This document shows positions 1-11,959 of a stretch of 64,000 bases of DNA, piece after piece (position 1 is the stretch's first letter; each line of letters begins with the position of its first letter). The stretch spans positions 259,739,462 through 259,803,461 of the forward strand of contig OY986435.1 of assembly GCA_963920525.1 (NCBI GenBank). Reading direction: 5' to 3'. Made by a program: the position numbers and the translations under genes. The notes under the pieces were generated by a model. It was given only the letters and a program-made list of their open reading frames with translations, had not been told where the DNA came from and made no database searches. Origin of the DNA: Dichetophora obliterata. Taxonomy: Eukaryota > Arthropoda > Insecta > Diptera > Sciomyzidae.

Positions 1-1783
1 AGATCTTGCTAGCAGGCAAACAGAAAAAATAACATTCGGTTCATCCCCTCTACCGCTGCACAGCCGCTGGGATCTTGTCATTCTCTTTGCGTTGTTGTTG
101 TAGATTTGCTTGGTAGTTATTGTTGTACAGTAAGATTTAATTTTTTGTAGATGTTTATTTGTAGCTACAGTCAGCATATGACATCAAACTGTTTTAGAAA
201 ACAGTTTATACATTGAATTAAAGAGTATATATAATATTGGTAAAACTATTTTTTTATTAAAAGTGTTACTGTATCGAAAATACATATGTATATATGTACA
301 TATGTATATATATATGAACAATTTAGCTCATTGAGGAAATTTAAAGAGTATTTATGTATATTTATATAATAACAATAACGTAATAAACCTGCAAAATAAA
401 TTAATATTTTCAGTAGTAGTTGGATAACTAAAGTCTGCTTATCCTAAGCATTCTATTTTTTAAAATGTTTAGCATCAATTTTTTATATGAAATAAATATA
501 ATTTATATGCTATAGATATTTCTTAATTTTAGAATATTTTTTTTTTAATACACAACGCAATATAGATATGGTGAACATGTATATTGTGTAAGTGTAATGA
601 TATAAATAGATATAATTTTTTATACTAATTCAATAATGGAATAATTTAAATTAATTACATTAGGTATATGCATTTTTGATATGGTAACACTTTTGCTTAA
701 AAGAAATAGTTTCAGTAATATATAAAAAATTTAATAAATTGCTATAAGCTCTTAACAAAAATAATTCTAGTTTCATATGCCGACTGTAGCTACACAATTA
801 GAATTCACAACGTCTACAAAAAATTTCCAGTTAACAGAAATTACCAAGGAAATCTACAAACAAGGACGCACAGAGAAGAACAAAATCATAGCGGAACTTT
901 TAGAACTTTTTGATTTTCATCCTACATGTCTGTCCGACCTGTCAACTCCATCCTACATGTACAATAGTCCGAAACCCCATATTAGCATGAAAATTCTTAT
1001 ATAGCAGTAAGGCGGTCCGTGGCAGGACAACGTCTTCCAGGGAATACTAATATTTTATATATAAGTTTTCGCTTCGGTCGGCAGTCCTCTCACTGCTATA
1101 CTTTTTTATTGTTTATTAGACATTATTCTGCCAAGAAAAAATGTGAAGAAAAAGTAGTCGATTAAAAGAAATGGATTTATGCCATTAAACTAATAAAAAA
1201 TGGAAAAATTGAGTTTTCAGAATAATACTTTTACCAAACATAAAAAGTTAAACTAAACATAAAAACTTAACGTTTTTCTGGTCTTTAAACCAACATTTTG
1301 TTGGTGTTACACATCACCTCACCGATTTTAAAAAGTCCAAAAAAGCCATGTTTGACATTTTTGTTCCACAGCCAAAATATTCAACAGCCATGAAAACACC
1401 AACTTCAAATTGGTTATTCTGCAAGGAATAGGCCTTTAAACCAGTGTCGACCACGTAATACCCTTGCGAGGAAAGCGATCGCACAGGCACGATCGCTAAA
1501 TCACGCGTACTCTGCCGATTATTGCAAGCAAGCTCAGTAAGTGTATTTCTGGCAATTAAGCAAACACTCCACTTCACCCTACACTTGAAGTCAATATATA
1601 CATAATCTCTAAAGCCAGCCTTAAATGAGTTAAAACGACTTTGAGTCAAACTTTAAACCCTTTAAACTTAAACTATTTTTTGTAAAAGTAAGCGACTTTT
1701 CCACTTCTTCCAATAACATGATTTCCCTTTTACTATTTGTAACTTTTGTTCTTCTTTACTTTTTTCTCTTTCTTTCATTACAG
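1..1783 (+). other. Intron sequence upstream of the first visible dynein exon
   Basis: AT-rich intron ending in a polypyrimidine tract and a CAG acceptor at 1781-1783. It holds a TATG/TATA-rich simple repeat near 288-322. A 75-codon frame at 777-1004 (+) has no recognisable similarity. A 111-codon minus-strand frame at 1314-1649 is listed separately. I see no other gene. Confidence 0.7.
1314..1649 (-). other. Unrecognised 111-codon open frame in an intron
   Basis: An open frame of 111 codons, less AT-rich than its surroundings, antisense to the dynein gene. I do not recognise it. The translation has several cysteines and aromatic residues, but no signal peptide, membrane segment or repeat that I can see. 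It may be a remnant of a mobile-element gene or chance. The first codon is ATG, but nothing else supports translation. Confidence 0.15.
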
Positions 1784-2032
1784 CATAATATTACTGCGCC
1801 CATTGCCTGCTTTATGGCCTACGTTCATGGCACTGTGAATCAGATATCAAAAATTTATTTACAGAATGAAAAGCGTTACAATTACACGACACCGAAAACC
1901 TTCCTCGAATACATATTCCTCTATCGGAAACTGTTGGTGGAGAAAAATGGCGAACATATGCGACGCATTCAACGGCTACAGAGTGGCATGGCAAAGCTGG
2001 CTGAATGTGCACGTCAAGTGGACACACTAAAG
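1784..2032 (+). CDS. Axonemal dynein heavy chain, exon A (end of AAA4, start of stalk)
   Basis: An exon of 249 bases (83 codons) that enters and leaves in phase 0. The acceptor is CAG at 1781-1783 and the donor is GTGAGT at 2033. The protein contains FMAYVHGTVNQIS, YNYTTPKTFLEYI and MAKLAECARQVDTLK. These are hallmarks of the AAA4 C-terminal part and the first turns of stalk coiled coil 1 in outer-arm beta dynein heavy chains (DNAH9/11/17 family, with Drosophila kl-5 and Dhc93AB). Such proteins are ATP-driven motors of ciliary and flagellar axonemes. The last residues run straight into exon B (LK then EQLAAQE, where relatives read LKAKLAAQE). I cannot tell whether it is the kl-5 or the Dhc93AB orthologue. 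Confidence 0.93.
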
Positions 2033-3840
2033 GTGAGTGGGAGGTAGTTAAAGTGGACGGTTGAAGTTGTCAAAGCAAACTCTTATCAGCCCATATTGAT
2101 GTAACCAACTCGGTCGAACACAACCGAGGCTAGTAGCGCATAATTGTTATTGACCTTTTTTAGTGTTCTTTTTTGTTTGTGGTGTTTGAGGTGAGTCTTG
2201 CATTCAATTAGTTCACTTTATTGAATTGTTGGCCATTCAAAGCAGTTTGGTTTTTATTGTTTTGTCTAATTATGCACTTTAACCCACTCACATATCAACC
2301 ACGCCGAATATCAAACTTTCGCTCTTCAAACTTTCATTTGAAGGATTAACGCTATTTAAGAAACGAATCCGACAATTTTTATCTGTAGCTTAAATAAAGT
2401 GGGTATGGTTATTGTGTGTGTTGTTTTCATGTGTTCTTTAAGTTTTTTAAACACAGTAAAGTTTATCAAAACTAATTGAAAAGTAAACAAACACCACCAC
2501 GCACATACTTTATGTTATGCAATTAATACACACACACACACTCCCACATACGGAGTCGCTTATACAGATGCTTCATTCTTTAATAAACATGACTGTGTGC
2601 CACACACACTCTTTTGAGTAAATATTTGCAAATCGTGCCCTGTTTGCCAAACAACCGCTTTACTTACGCCATGAAAATCGTCTGGTCTAACTTATTTACT
2701 AACCAATTAAAAGAGTTTTAATTTGTTGTGCAATTTGTTGAGAAGTTTTCCATTCGTTCGAATGCCTACAGACATGGTCGCCAAGAGGGGGAGGGGTGGG
2801 GACCGGGTTGCTTCCTCCCGGTGCCGGAGTATTAAGTGGGCCCGGATTGGCGGGTGAGTAAAGTAACAAAAAGTTAATTTTTCTATTTCATATTTTTACC
2901 TTGCTTTGTATCGTCGATATCAAAAATTATAATGAAGCTTTCTCGAGGCTTGGGCATTTTTGAATTTAATACGTTGTTACCTTTGTTCTAAGCTGAATAC
3001 TTTTGGATATATTTTTTACTTTCATGGATACCTTTTTTATATATGTCGCGGAAACACTGTATAAGAGTGCTTTGATTGATTGCATCATTAGAAATACCCA
3101 GTAGAAAATTTGTTTTATATGTATAAAACACAGCGTGGGCGCAGTTAGAATTTTATGCAGGGGGGCCGGCCAACTATTAGGCGCACTTTTTCCAACATCC
3201 AAATCCGATTTCCACACAAACAAAATCCTGCCATGGATTTAGATTTTGTGAACTTGTAGTTTGAAACATCACAGCCAGGTGGCGTATAATGAAGTAAGTT
3301 TTCGGAAAAAGCATTGTTGACCTTCTCATCTTTACATTCAACGCCATCTAGTTGTCAAATACTTTTCATGATCAGCAAATCAAAATCCAAATCCAGATTT
3401 AGATGTTGGTAATTTTTTAATTAGTTTGTGATCTATTATATTATTATATGAATTTGATTGCGTGCTTCAAATCTTAATCTTATCTTATTTATTTATTCAT
3501 TTATTTATCTATGCCGTTCTAAGCTTTGTTACGTGATGCATAACCAGATACACACAAAGCCCATACAACACAAATTCACGTGTCATTTACTACGGCCACC
3601 TTGCGTTGCGTTACGCTAACATAATTGGGCCATTACAGTTGAAAAAAGTATTTCTAAACTGTTTGTTGGTCGGAAATTTTTTTTATTTTTAATATTTATA
3701 CAAATATTTTAAAAAAAAATTGGAAACTGGTAAGAAACATTTTTGTTCAAGCATTTTTCAACTGAAAATCAAAAAAAATATTCTTACTCCTGTATATTTA
3801 AAAAAAAATTGGGTATAAAATTAAATATGCTAACTTTATA
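2033..3840. other. Gene-free intron stretch with a CA repeat and a G-rich patch
   Basis: No coding similarity is seen. There is a short (CA)n run near 2528-2542. A strikingly GC-rich patch lies at about 2773-2860 in otherwise AT-rich DNA, with consecutive runs of five, four and four G on the plus strand near 2786-2802. Short frames here (such as 2966-3223 on the minus strand) look like chance. Confidence 0.6.
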
Positions 3841-5229
3841 TCGTCGTTGCGTGTGCAATACCGCGTATCCGCCACTTGCAACACCACGTATAGTGCAAAA
3901 AGGCCAAAATTCATTTTAATTCAATTTTGATCATTGCTGATTGATGCATTCATTTTAATTTTTCATTAAATGCTTATTTGAGAACAAAACAAATATATAA
4001 TTTCAATAAATGTTTAGTTCAGTTGAAAATCTATTCAATAGCTTATAAGAAAATCAGTTTTTCTGCACTCCTGAAAAATTTTGCTATCACCGTCTGTGTA
4101 TGTGTAGTGAATGTTCAGCTTCGGGTAACCATTTTCATCATCGAAGCTACTTCAGGTGATTTAATAACATGCGCACGTAAGGGTTAAATACTTAGCTCGA
4201 CGGACGGGGGGTTTTGTTACGTCACACTGAAGAGTCAAAACAAGAGAGATTTACGTGCTTAAGAAACTAGAGGGGATAGGAAAATTACAACAAATGACGG
4301 ACGGACAAATAAAAGTTATTGAATCTATTAAACACAAAACAATAACAGAATGGAAGACAGACACACTTAGCAGCAGAGCAAGATGTTGATGTTCTGCTTA
4401 CCCAATATCCCAACCTTTACTACCAAAACTGTTCTCACAATAATTTATGATAGCCTCTATTTGTTTTTAAACTAAACCGGTTTTATTTTTTTTTTCAACA
4501 CATCAGGCCAAAAGAGAGATATTTATTTAAACTTCATTTTATTAATCTTTATTTCAATCTTTTTAAATCAAATAATTTCATTATGCGTATTTTTTTTTTT
4601 ACTTTGAATTTGATAAATGCAATAACAGAAATAAAAACATATGTTCTAGTTCAAGTTAAGCTATTCTCCTTCACTTATTAGTGAGCAAACATTTCTTAGG
4701 AATGAATAAAAATGGAACATATGTTGTTACATTAATCTGCTAGTTGTTGTTGGGTAAATAATTAAATACTTAATATATAGCTTATAGCGAATTCTAGTTT
4801 GTTTATGTTATTTTAGTTAAATGTTTTAGTTTATATGTTAGTATTATACACATATCTATAATTAATTTATTTTTATGTTTGTTTTAACTATCTTCTTTCA
4901 CTTTTAATAACTATTTAAGGTACATTAGTTTTACAAATTTGCTATATTTTATATGTTTATATTTTTATTGTTTTATTTGGTTATTAATATTAACGAAAAT
5001 TAGAAGAAAAAAAAGAGAAAAATTATTCTTGTTTAGCTATTATTATAGTAGAGATTCCAAGACTTTTATCTATGTGAATATTGATTCTCATTACGTAAAT
5101 TTATGTACTTGTCAATATATTTAGTTAATTTAAATTTAGCTATATATGGTATATGATATGGAATATTTGTGTTATGTATGTATATACATACACACCTATA
5201 TATATAAATGTATAACCAAATATGTATAT

Positions 5230-6025
5230 TAGGGCGTTTCACAAAAGACGTTTTTTCTGATTTTTCCAACTCTTGAAGCGGAATATTGAAGTTTGTGATT
5301 TAAGAGAATTTTGAAATTTTTTTTGGATTTTTTGAAGATGGGTACGGGGTCGCTGAAATCGATTTTATCAAAAAAATGAGGTTATGGAGAAAAATTTTTA
5401 ATATTAATTTTTGCTGGTGCTTTTTCTTCATAAAACTAAACAATTCTCTTCTTAATGATCCGATCCCACGACAAAAAAATGATTGATGTGAAAAATTATT
5501 ATATTAAGGACCACTTTGATAGTCTTAAAAGTACAAAATTATGTTTTTATAGATTTCAAACCTCAATAACTTTAAAAGTTTTCAACATTTTTTCAAGGTG
5601 AAAAATGCGTTAGAAAGGTCTTTAAATTACCTTTCATTCGGTATATAGGTTTCTTTTCACTTGCGGGAGAAATATAAGAAAAAAATTTAAGTTTGAGAAA
5701 ATTTTTTTTATTTTTCAAATTTTATAAAAATTAAAAGAATTTCATTAAGTTTCGTTCTTGGTTAAGTAAAAAAAAAACATTTAATATACATTGTTTTAAT
5801 AAAAATATCAAAAATTCAATTCATCAATATATTTTTATTTCCATACAAAATCAAAAGATATTAAAAAAACAAATTCATGTTATTTAATGAACAAATTAAA
5901 ATTAAAAATTAAATTTGTATCTAAAATCACAATATATAAAACATTAAATGTGGAAGAAAACATGTATCAACAAAAAATTGCATTTTTATTTTATACAAAA
6001 TCGAGAAAAGTATGGTTACAGTTTT
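5230..6025 (+). repeat. Left arm of the 2-kb palindrome
   Basis: Inverted copy of 6495-7279. It begins at TAGGGCG and ends at the tract ACAGTTTT, beyond which the two arms diverge. Confidence 0.85.
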
Positions 6026-6213
6026 ACGCCGCAAAAAATGCAATACTAAAAGACAAAGCTGCCTAAAAATACAACACAACACGTCGAATGTGTAAATGTC
6101 ATTGGCGATTGCTTATTCATTTTCTTTTTCCTATTCTATAAAAAAAATAAAATACAAGTGTCAGAAGTATTAAGTCTTGAATTGTATTTCTTATTAAATA
6201 AATAAAATTGCAG

Positions 6214-6488
6214 ATTCAGCTTCTTGAAATACGGTTTCTTTTTTTTCGAAAGATACACATTTATGGGAAAATGATGAAGATTTTGTTACTGTAAAGAATA
6301 AACTAGAAAAACTATATGTTGTGAATGATATATCAGAAAGAGGCGTGGCGTCAGCTACAATATATAACAAAAAAATTACAAAAAATGAGGATGATTTTCA
6401 AAACTTGTTGATTAGCGTTGATAAAAATCACAAAAATATACCTAATGTAAACAAAAATGTCATTGAAAAAGCTCTTAAGAAACTGTAA
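6214..6488 (+). pseudogene. C-terminal remnant of a DDE transposase-like protein
   Basis: From 6252 a frame open to TAA at 6486-6488 encodes a segment with LWENDEDF and LYVVNDISERGVA. This aligns with TWEQNDDY and LFVTNDTTERGVR in the transposase-like frame at 30695-31611. The stretch upstream from 6214 continues the similarity after a one-base slip in a T run. A TTGCAG just before 6214 could be the acceptor of a last exon. The E of the ERGV motif is the likely third catalytic acid of an RNase-H-fold transposase (inference). Only this tail remains, inside the loop of the palindrome. Confidence 0.65.
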
Positions 6489-6494
6489 CTTTAG

Positions 6495-7279
6495 AAAACT
6501 GTATCCATACTTTTTTCGATTTTGTATAAAATAAAAATGCAATTTTTTGTTGATACATGTTTTCTTCCACATTTAATGTTTTATATATTGTGATTTTAGA
6601 TACAAATTTAATTTTTAATTTTAATTTGTTCATTAAATAACATGAATTTGTTTTTTTAATATCTTTTGATTTTGTATGGAAATAAAAATATATTGATGAA
6701 TTGAATTTTTGATACTTTTATTAAGACAATGTATATTAAATGTTTTTTTTTTACTTAACCAAGAACGAAACTTAATGAAATTCTTTTAATTTTTATAAAA
6801 TTTGAAAAATAAAAAAAATTTTCTCAAACTTAAATTTTTTTCTTATATTTCTCCCGCAAGTGAAAAGAAACCTATATACCGAATTAAAGGTAATTTAAAG
6901 ACATTTCTAACGCATTTTTCATCTTGAAAAAATGTTGAAAACTTTTAAAGTTATTGAGGTTTGAAATCTATAAAAACATAATTTTGTACTTTTAAGACTA
7001 TCAAAGTGGTCCTTAATATAATAATTTTTCACATCAATCATTTTTTTGTCGTGGGATCGGATCATTAAGAAGAGAATTGTTTAGTTTTATGAAGAAAAAG
7101 CACCAGCAAAAATTAATATTAAAAATTTTTCTCCATAACCTCATTTTTTTGATAAAATCGATTTCAGCGACCACGTACCCATCTTCAAAAAATCCAAAAA
7201 AATTTTCGAAATTCTCTTAAATCACAAACTTTAATATTCCGCTTCAAGAGTTGGAAATTTTTTTTTTTGAAACGCCCTA
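6495..7279 (-). repeat. Right arm of the 2-kb palindrome
   Basis: Reverse-complement copy of 5230-6025. It starts at AAAACTGTA and ends at CGCCCTA, next to the second ATGTATAT. Confidence 0.85.
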
Positions 7280-8582
7280 ATGTATATATGTATGTATTTC
7301 TATGCACAATAACGTGGTTATTAAATTTTTATAATATACAATTATTAAAATGATAAACTTATATTTTTGTTTGATTTTTTTTTTTATTACGAAATCCGAT
7401 GCAGCAGGCCTGATGCAGGAATTGTTGTTGTGGATGAGACGTAGCAACTATTTTAATTTATCACTATAAGAAAATGTGTATATGCTTAAATTACCTTTAC
7501 ATATTTCACTACTGTAACATGCTTTTTTTTCTTTTTCTCTTTCTTCTTTTAAAAGGTATATTACTTTTTAATACTGAATTTAATTATTACTTTATTAAAC
7601 TAAACTTTAACTTTTAATCTAATAGTTTTCATGGTTTTAAGCATATCTAAGAGCTTTAAATAGTTTAAAGAAGATTTTAGTAGTTTTTAACACTTCTAAG
7701 CAAACTTAATAGTTTTTTTGTTCTTAGTTTTAAGCACATTAAAGCCGAATTTTTCGTCGTTGTCGTGTGTTAGCAAATGATGACTGAGGACTGGACTGCG
7801 CTGAAGAACAGAAGAATGCGTGATCAGCTGCAGATCTTCGGCAGTGGAGTAATAGAGAAATTTGAATTTCTCGGTTTAGCATGTAGTTGGGTGCAAGGTG
7901 GCCAGATCAACTATGTGGCCACCATGCTACCAAAAATGAATGTTGCTGATCGAATGCCTAAGCAAGTGTTATTATTTTATTTATTATTAAAATAATCACT
8001 AAAGATATTAAAATTAATTTTAATTTTTTTTTTTTACCTTTGGATGAAGCTGATTATTCGGATAACTGCTGTTAACGTTTTATTAATAATATTATTTTGC
8101 CCTTTTTCCTATTAGGACAAGATTAATGTAAAAACTTTTATTTAACTTCACTATTAAATTTTAACAAATATAATTGATTTTAGTCTTAATGATCTTTTTG
8201 TAATTTTTGGATGCAGAATCAGCGTGTCTTGTCTGATGCAAGTTTAGAGAGAAAGAAAGAATTTTCGATCGCGTTATACAGATCAGAGTGGCTTAAGTTC
8301 GCAATTTCCGTTTGAAATATTCGATATTCTAATATTCGATAGTCAAAAATAGCAATATATGCAACATATCGATGTGGATGGGTTACGTGACGATATTTTG
8401 ATTTGTAATAGAATTTCAATTTCAAAACCGAATACTCATATTTATAAATTGTTTAATTAAAACTACCAATATTGCGGTGACAAAAAAAATTTCAATTAAG
8501 ATAAGAAAAAAAAATCCCAGTGGTAATCAACCATCACATATGTGCAAGTGGTGGATATGCGGTATTGCACTCGCAACGACGA

Positions 8583-8929
8583 TATATTATTTATAATTGA
8601 AACCTGCATAGTATTGCCTAGCCGAGCACGCACAAATGTAAGTGGGAAAACAAGATGTAGTATACATCGTTCTCAGATGCTAGAATTGCGAGCTTGAAGA
8701 AGACGTAAAACAAATACATATAAGTTAGCTCTCAGCAATGCACGACCAGAACGTAATGGCGTTGGACAACTCAGAAAAAAATGTATTTATTGTCGAGCAC
8801 TTCTTCGATAGTCAGATATTAAGAAGCGAGCTCTAATCATGTTATCACAAAGGTAATCCTGGCAAACAACCCATTTAATCTTGGCAGATTTGTAGGAAAA
8901 TCGAGAATGTGACATTTCGATCATGCGTA
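8583..8929. other. Gene-free intron stretch
   Basis: AT-rich sequence between the 4.7-kb element and the Helitron remnant. I see no coding similarity or clear repeat here. Confidence 0.5.
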
Positions 8930-10310
8930 AGCTATCAGAACACCTTACAACTCAAAATTCTTTTGCGCAAATTTTTCGTAACGTTACAACTTGCGTCTGA
9001 GATCAACTTGAGATGTCGCAACACAAAAATGTTAGGATGGTAATTTTCGCTGATAGGGGTCATATGAATTTCGCTGACCAACGCCATTTTAATTTGCCGT
9101 TTCATTTGTAGCTGACGTTTAATTTTTAGGAAATGATGCTGCAGCAGTAGGCCTGTGCGAGTTCTTCGAACGGCGAGTAACTCGTGTCGATTCGAGTCGA
9201 ATACCTCGACTCGAAACTCGAAATGAAAATATCGTATTTTCGAGTAACTCGTTTGAGCGAAAAATTCAAAAATTGTCTAATAACTCGCGAATTTCGAATT
9301 TTCACGAATAATTCAACAAACAAACTGTGTTTTTCGATTATATCAATCTTAGCTTACATACTTTTTTAAGTCTAAGTCATTATTCTTTTAAATAAAAATA
9401 AAGCTAAATAAAGCAGCGGCATTTACAGCTCATTCTGTTCCACGCTTTATATGCATTAATTAAAACAAAAAACCGATTCCTTGTTTATTTTGACAATCGG
9501 TCACGCTTAGCTTGTGACGATCGAACAATTCTCACTAAAACTCGAAACTCGAAAAATACTACGAGTTATTCGAAAACTCGATACAATCGTAAATGCGAAT
9601 TATTCGACTCGAGTTCGAATCGAGTTTTACTATTCGACTCGATTCGTGATCGATGCTATTCGCACAGGCCTATGCAGCAGTTTTTAGAGCAGGCGACGGA
9701 TGTCCAGTTGGGGAGTGCGACCTAATTATATATCCTGTTGATGGAGGTCTTCGAAGCTTAGGTTGCCGGCATTCAAGTGTTGATCCCATGGAAAATCCTT
9801 TTATCGTTCCGCTTGGTGATGAAGGTTGGTATCGTTATCTGGTTCATGATGGAGACCACGCAACAGCAGTGAGAAAAATTTAACTAAACTACAATATGCA
9901 TTGTATCGTTTAGCACTACGGGAAAAATTAAGTAATCTTCATAGATCCCAAAAGCTTTCCTTGGCTTGGGTTGTTGATATGCACAACAGCAGCTTCTTCG
10001 AGCTGAGCAGTATTTAAACCTTATTGATGATATTAAATCCAAAGCTCAAAACTGAGGACTTCGAAACAGTTTATCTTTCCAAAAACATTCCAAGACAGAT
10101 ATAGACAATTATATTTCAGCTATTTAAACGCGATGAGTATTGTTTTTACAATTGGAAAGCCTTATTTATTCTTCATTTTTACTTGCAATCCCAATTGGGT
10201 GCATATCAAAGCAAATTTGAGCCCAGATGAACAGCCATGCTTTGGGCCTGATCTAAATTCTAGAGTTTTTCACATAAAGTTATTGTCTCTTGAATGATAT
10301 AAATAAAAAA
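8930..10310 (+). pseudogene. Decayed Helitron Rep/helicase N-terminal fragment
   Basis: Pieces of the Helitron helicase-like N-terminal domain are readable in several frames. FADRGHMNFADQRHFNLP lies near 9040-9095. DLIIYPVDGGLRSLG and the segment up to GDEGWYRYL lie at 9720-9840. CNPNWVHIK and PDLNSRVFHIK lie near 10185-10280. These match, in order, family motifs such as the conserved YP.DG.LR and CNP.W segments of Helitron Rep proteins. Stops and frameshifts interrupt the copy. A hAT-like MITE (9148-9672) splits it. In life the protein would be the rolling-circle replication initiator and helicase of a Helitron; this copy cannot work. Confidence 0.75.
9148..9672. mobile_element. hAT-like MITE made of CTCGA/TCGAG words
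   Basis: A 525-bp element ending in TAGGCCTGTGCGA and its inverse, flanked by identical 8-bp copies TGCAGCAG (9140-9147 and 9673-9680). Both halves are packed with the word ACTCGA/TCGAGT in both orientations. It has no coding capacity. It interrupts the Helitron remnant, so it inserted later. Confidence 0.88.
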
Positions 10311-10839
10311 CCCGTTTTAGAAAAATTAAAGATTTTGTTTTTTTTTTAGTAAAGTGTAGGCAGTGCATCCTAACTAACAATGTCGGTTTTACAACTTCTA
10401 ATATAGTTTACATAGAAATATGTTAAGAAAAAGTAATACTGTCCTGATGAATACCAAAAAATAAAAATAGGTATGTTTGATTTTGGCGTTTTAACGTCAC
10501 ACGGGCTTACTAGTTATAAATAATGTGGGAGTGTAAACTATTATTCTAAATGAAGCCTTGTTTGGAGAGTATGGAATAAATTAACACCAAAAAGATGAAA
10601 TTTATGTGGGATTATCATGTGATTTTTTGAGTTTTTGTGAGCTTATATTAGTTTCTAAGGCAGGGGTTGGGGCACATTTGCATTCGTTTTGTGATTAATT
10701 TATATTTTAATTTTGGAACTAATCCAAAATATCGGTACTAATTTTTATAAACTTCTCATTACATTTGCATAAGGGTATATTATTTATTTATCTTGCAACT
10801 TTTAGTGGGCGTAGCAGAAAATATAAGAGTGGCAACTTA
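10311..10839. other. Gene-free intron stretch
   Basis: AT-rich intron between the Helitron remnant and the mariner fragment. No recognisable coding or structured repeat is seen. Confidence 0.5.
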
Positions 10840-11094
10840 CTAAGTCCAATGAATAAATTCCGTAAGGAAGCAATTTGAGCTTAATCTCATTGATTTTGGC
10901 CATCGCGATACCGGAAATTGATTTAACAAAACTTTTGTCGCCAAATGCGGCCGTTTTTTCTTAATTTTATCACTCAAACGCTGCAATAAGTTCGCATAAT
11001 ACTTGCCGTTGATTATTTTTCCTTTCTGAAGATAACACAGGGCAACACGAAAAAAATAACCATAAACGGAAACCACTACGTGATAAAAGACCAA
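10840..11094 (-). pseudogene. Mariner transposase fragment (central/C-terminal)
   Basis: The minus-strand frame contains LQKGKIINGKYYANLLQ and IKKKRPHLATKVLLNQF. These are typical of the segment before the second catalytic Asp in mariner transposases. The reading is lost where the HQDNAP motif should follow. It is probably the same copy as the N-terminal piece at 12740-13045, split by unrelated sequence. Confidence 0.75.
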
Positions 11095-11159
11095 AAAAAA
11101 AAGACCCCTGTCTCCCAGTTTTTCCCAAAGTCCTCCAGGTTTTTTTTATGGGCCCCAAA

Positions 11160-11955
11160 AGATGTGGGGCCTCGGTGTCATTTTTGCAAAAAAAAGATCA
11201 TTTTCTCAAGCTCATATCTTGCAAACCGTTCGGAATTTTGATTTACTCTCTGAGGCAAAGTTGTAGCTCTTGTCATAAAGAACAAAAATTGTGAACATAT
11301 AAAATCAAAAACTTCATCTTCAAGGTCAAAATTGCAAAAAACTTAAAAAATGAGCGAAAAATGGTTAAAAAAGCGTTTTTTATTTTCCGCTTTTACGAAC
11401 AAATTTACTTTATGAAAAATGCGCCAATTTTCTTTAGCCTGGTAGGGCTTACAGCGCTGATTAAAACCCCAAAGTTTTTTTAAGGAGGCCGATCCAACTT
11501 CTTGAGATATAGGCCTTTATAGCTTGAGTATATAATCGCTTATATCTCACCCATTTCTTATCCGATCTGGTTGAGATGGGTATCGTTGAGAAGACCTTTG
11601 AAAACGCTATAAATCTGTATATAAATATGTTAATTTTTATTAACTCATTGGGGCAAATTAAAAAGAAAAAATTTTTAACCTCACTTTTTTAATAAAAATC
11701 TGGTTTTTTCAAAAAACAGCCCTAGTAAAAAAAAACAATTGAAGTGTCAGAAAATAAGCGATTTCTTAAAAAAAAACTTGATTTCAAAACTTTGAACGTA
11801 AATAATTGTCAGTCAGGAGGCCGAATGTGTGAGTGCACTGTACCTTCACTGATAGTAAGTGCATTCTAATAAAAATTCTCAAGCTAGTGGGTGAGTTCCT
11901 GTGTCCAAACTGTCAAACAACTACCTGGAAGCAAACATCTGCATTGAATTCACAT
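11160..11955. other. Non-coding AT-rich stretch inside the split mariner
   Basis: No gene is seen. Low-complexity A/T-rich text lies between the two mariner pieces. It probably belongs to the same insertion as the decayed gene family at 11960-12735. Confidence 0.45.
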
Positions 11956-11959
11956 AAAA

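Larger units (their letters stand above)
5230..7279. mobile_element. Palindromic hAT-like fold-back element with 8-bp target duplication
   Basis: A 2050-bp element with two inverted arms of about 790 bp (5230-6025 and 6495-7279) around a loop of about 470 bp. The tips read TAGGGCGTTTC and its complement. The flanks are identical 8-mers, ATGTATAT at 5222-5229 and 7280-7287, which is the hAT-superfamily signature. The arms differ only at scattered positions by eye. The loop holds a remnant of a transposase-like gene (see 6214-6488). The whole could fold into a giant hairpin as DNA or transcript. Confidence 0.85.
3841..8582. mobile_element. 4.7-kb element with 40-bp terminal inverted repeats
   Basis: The ends at 3841-3880 and 8543-8582 are inverted copies matching at 37 of 40 positions. 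They start TCGTCGTTGCG and are flanked on both sides by TATA. This looks like a DNA transposon with TA or TATA duplication. Inside lie the large palindromic element at 5230-7279 and otherwise AT-rich sequence. A 72-codon frame at 7777-7995 (+) reads MMTEDWTALKNRRMRDQ at its start and is unrecognised. No transposase is visible for the outer element, so its superfamily is open. Confidence 0.6.
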
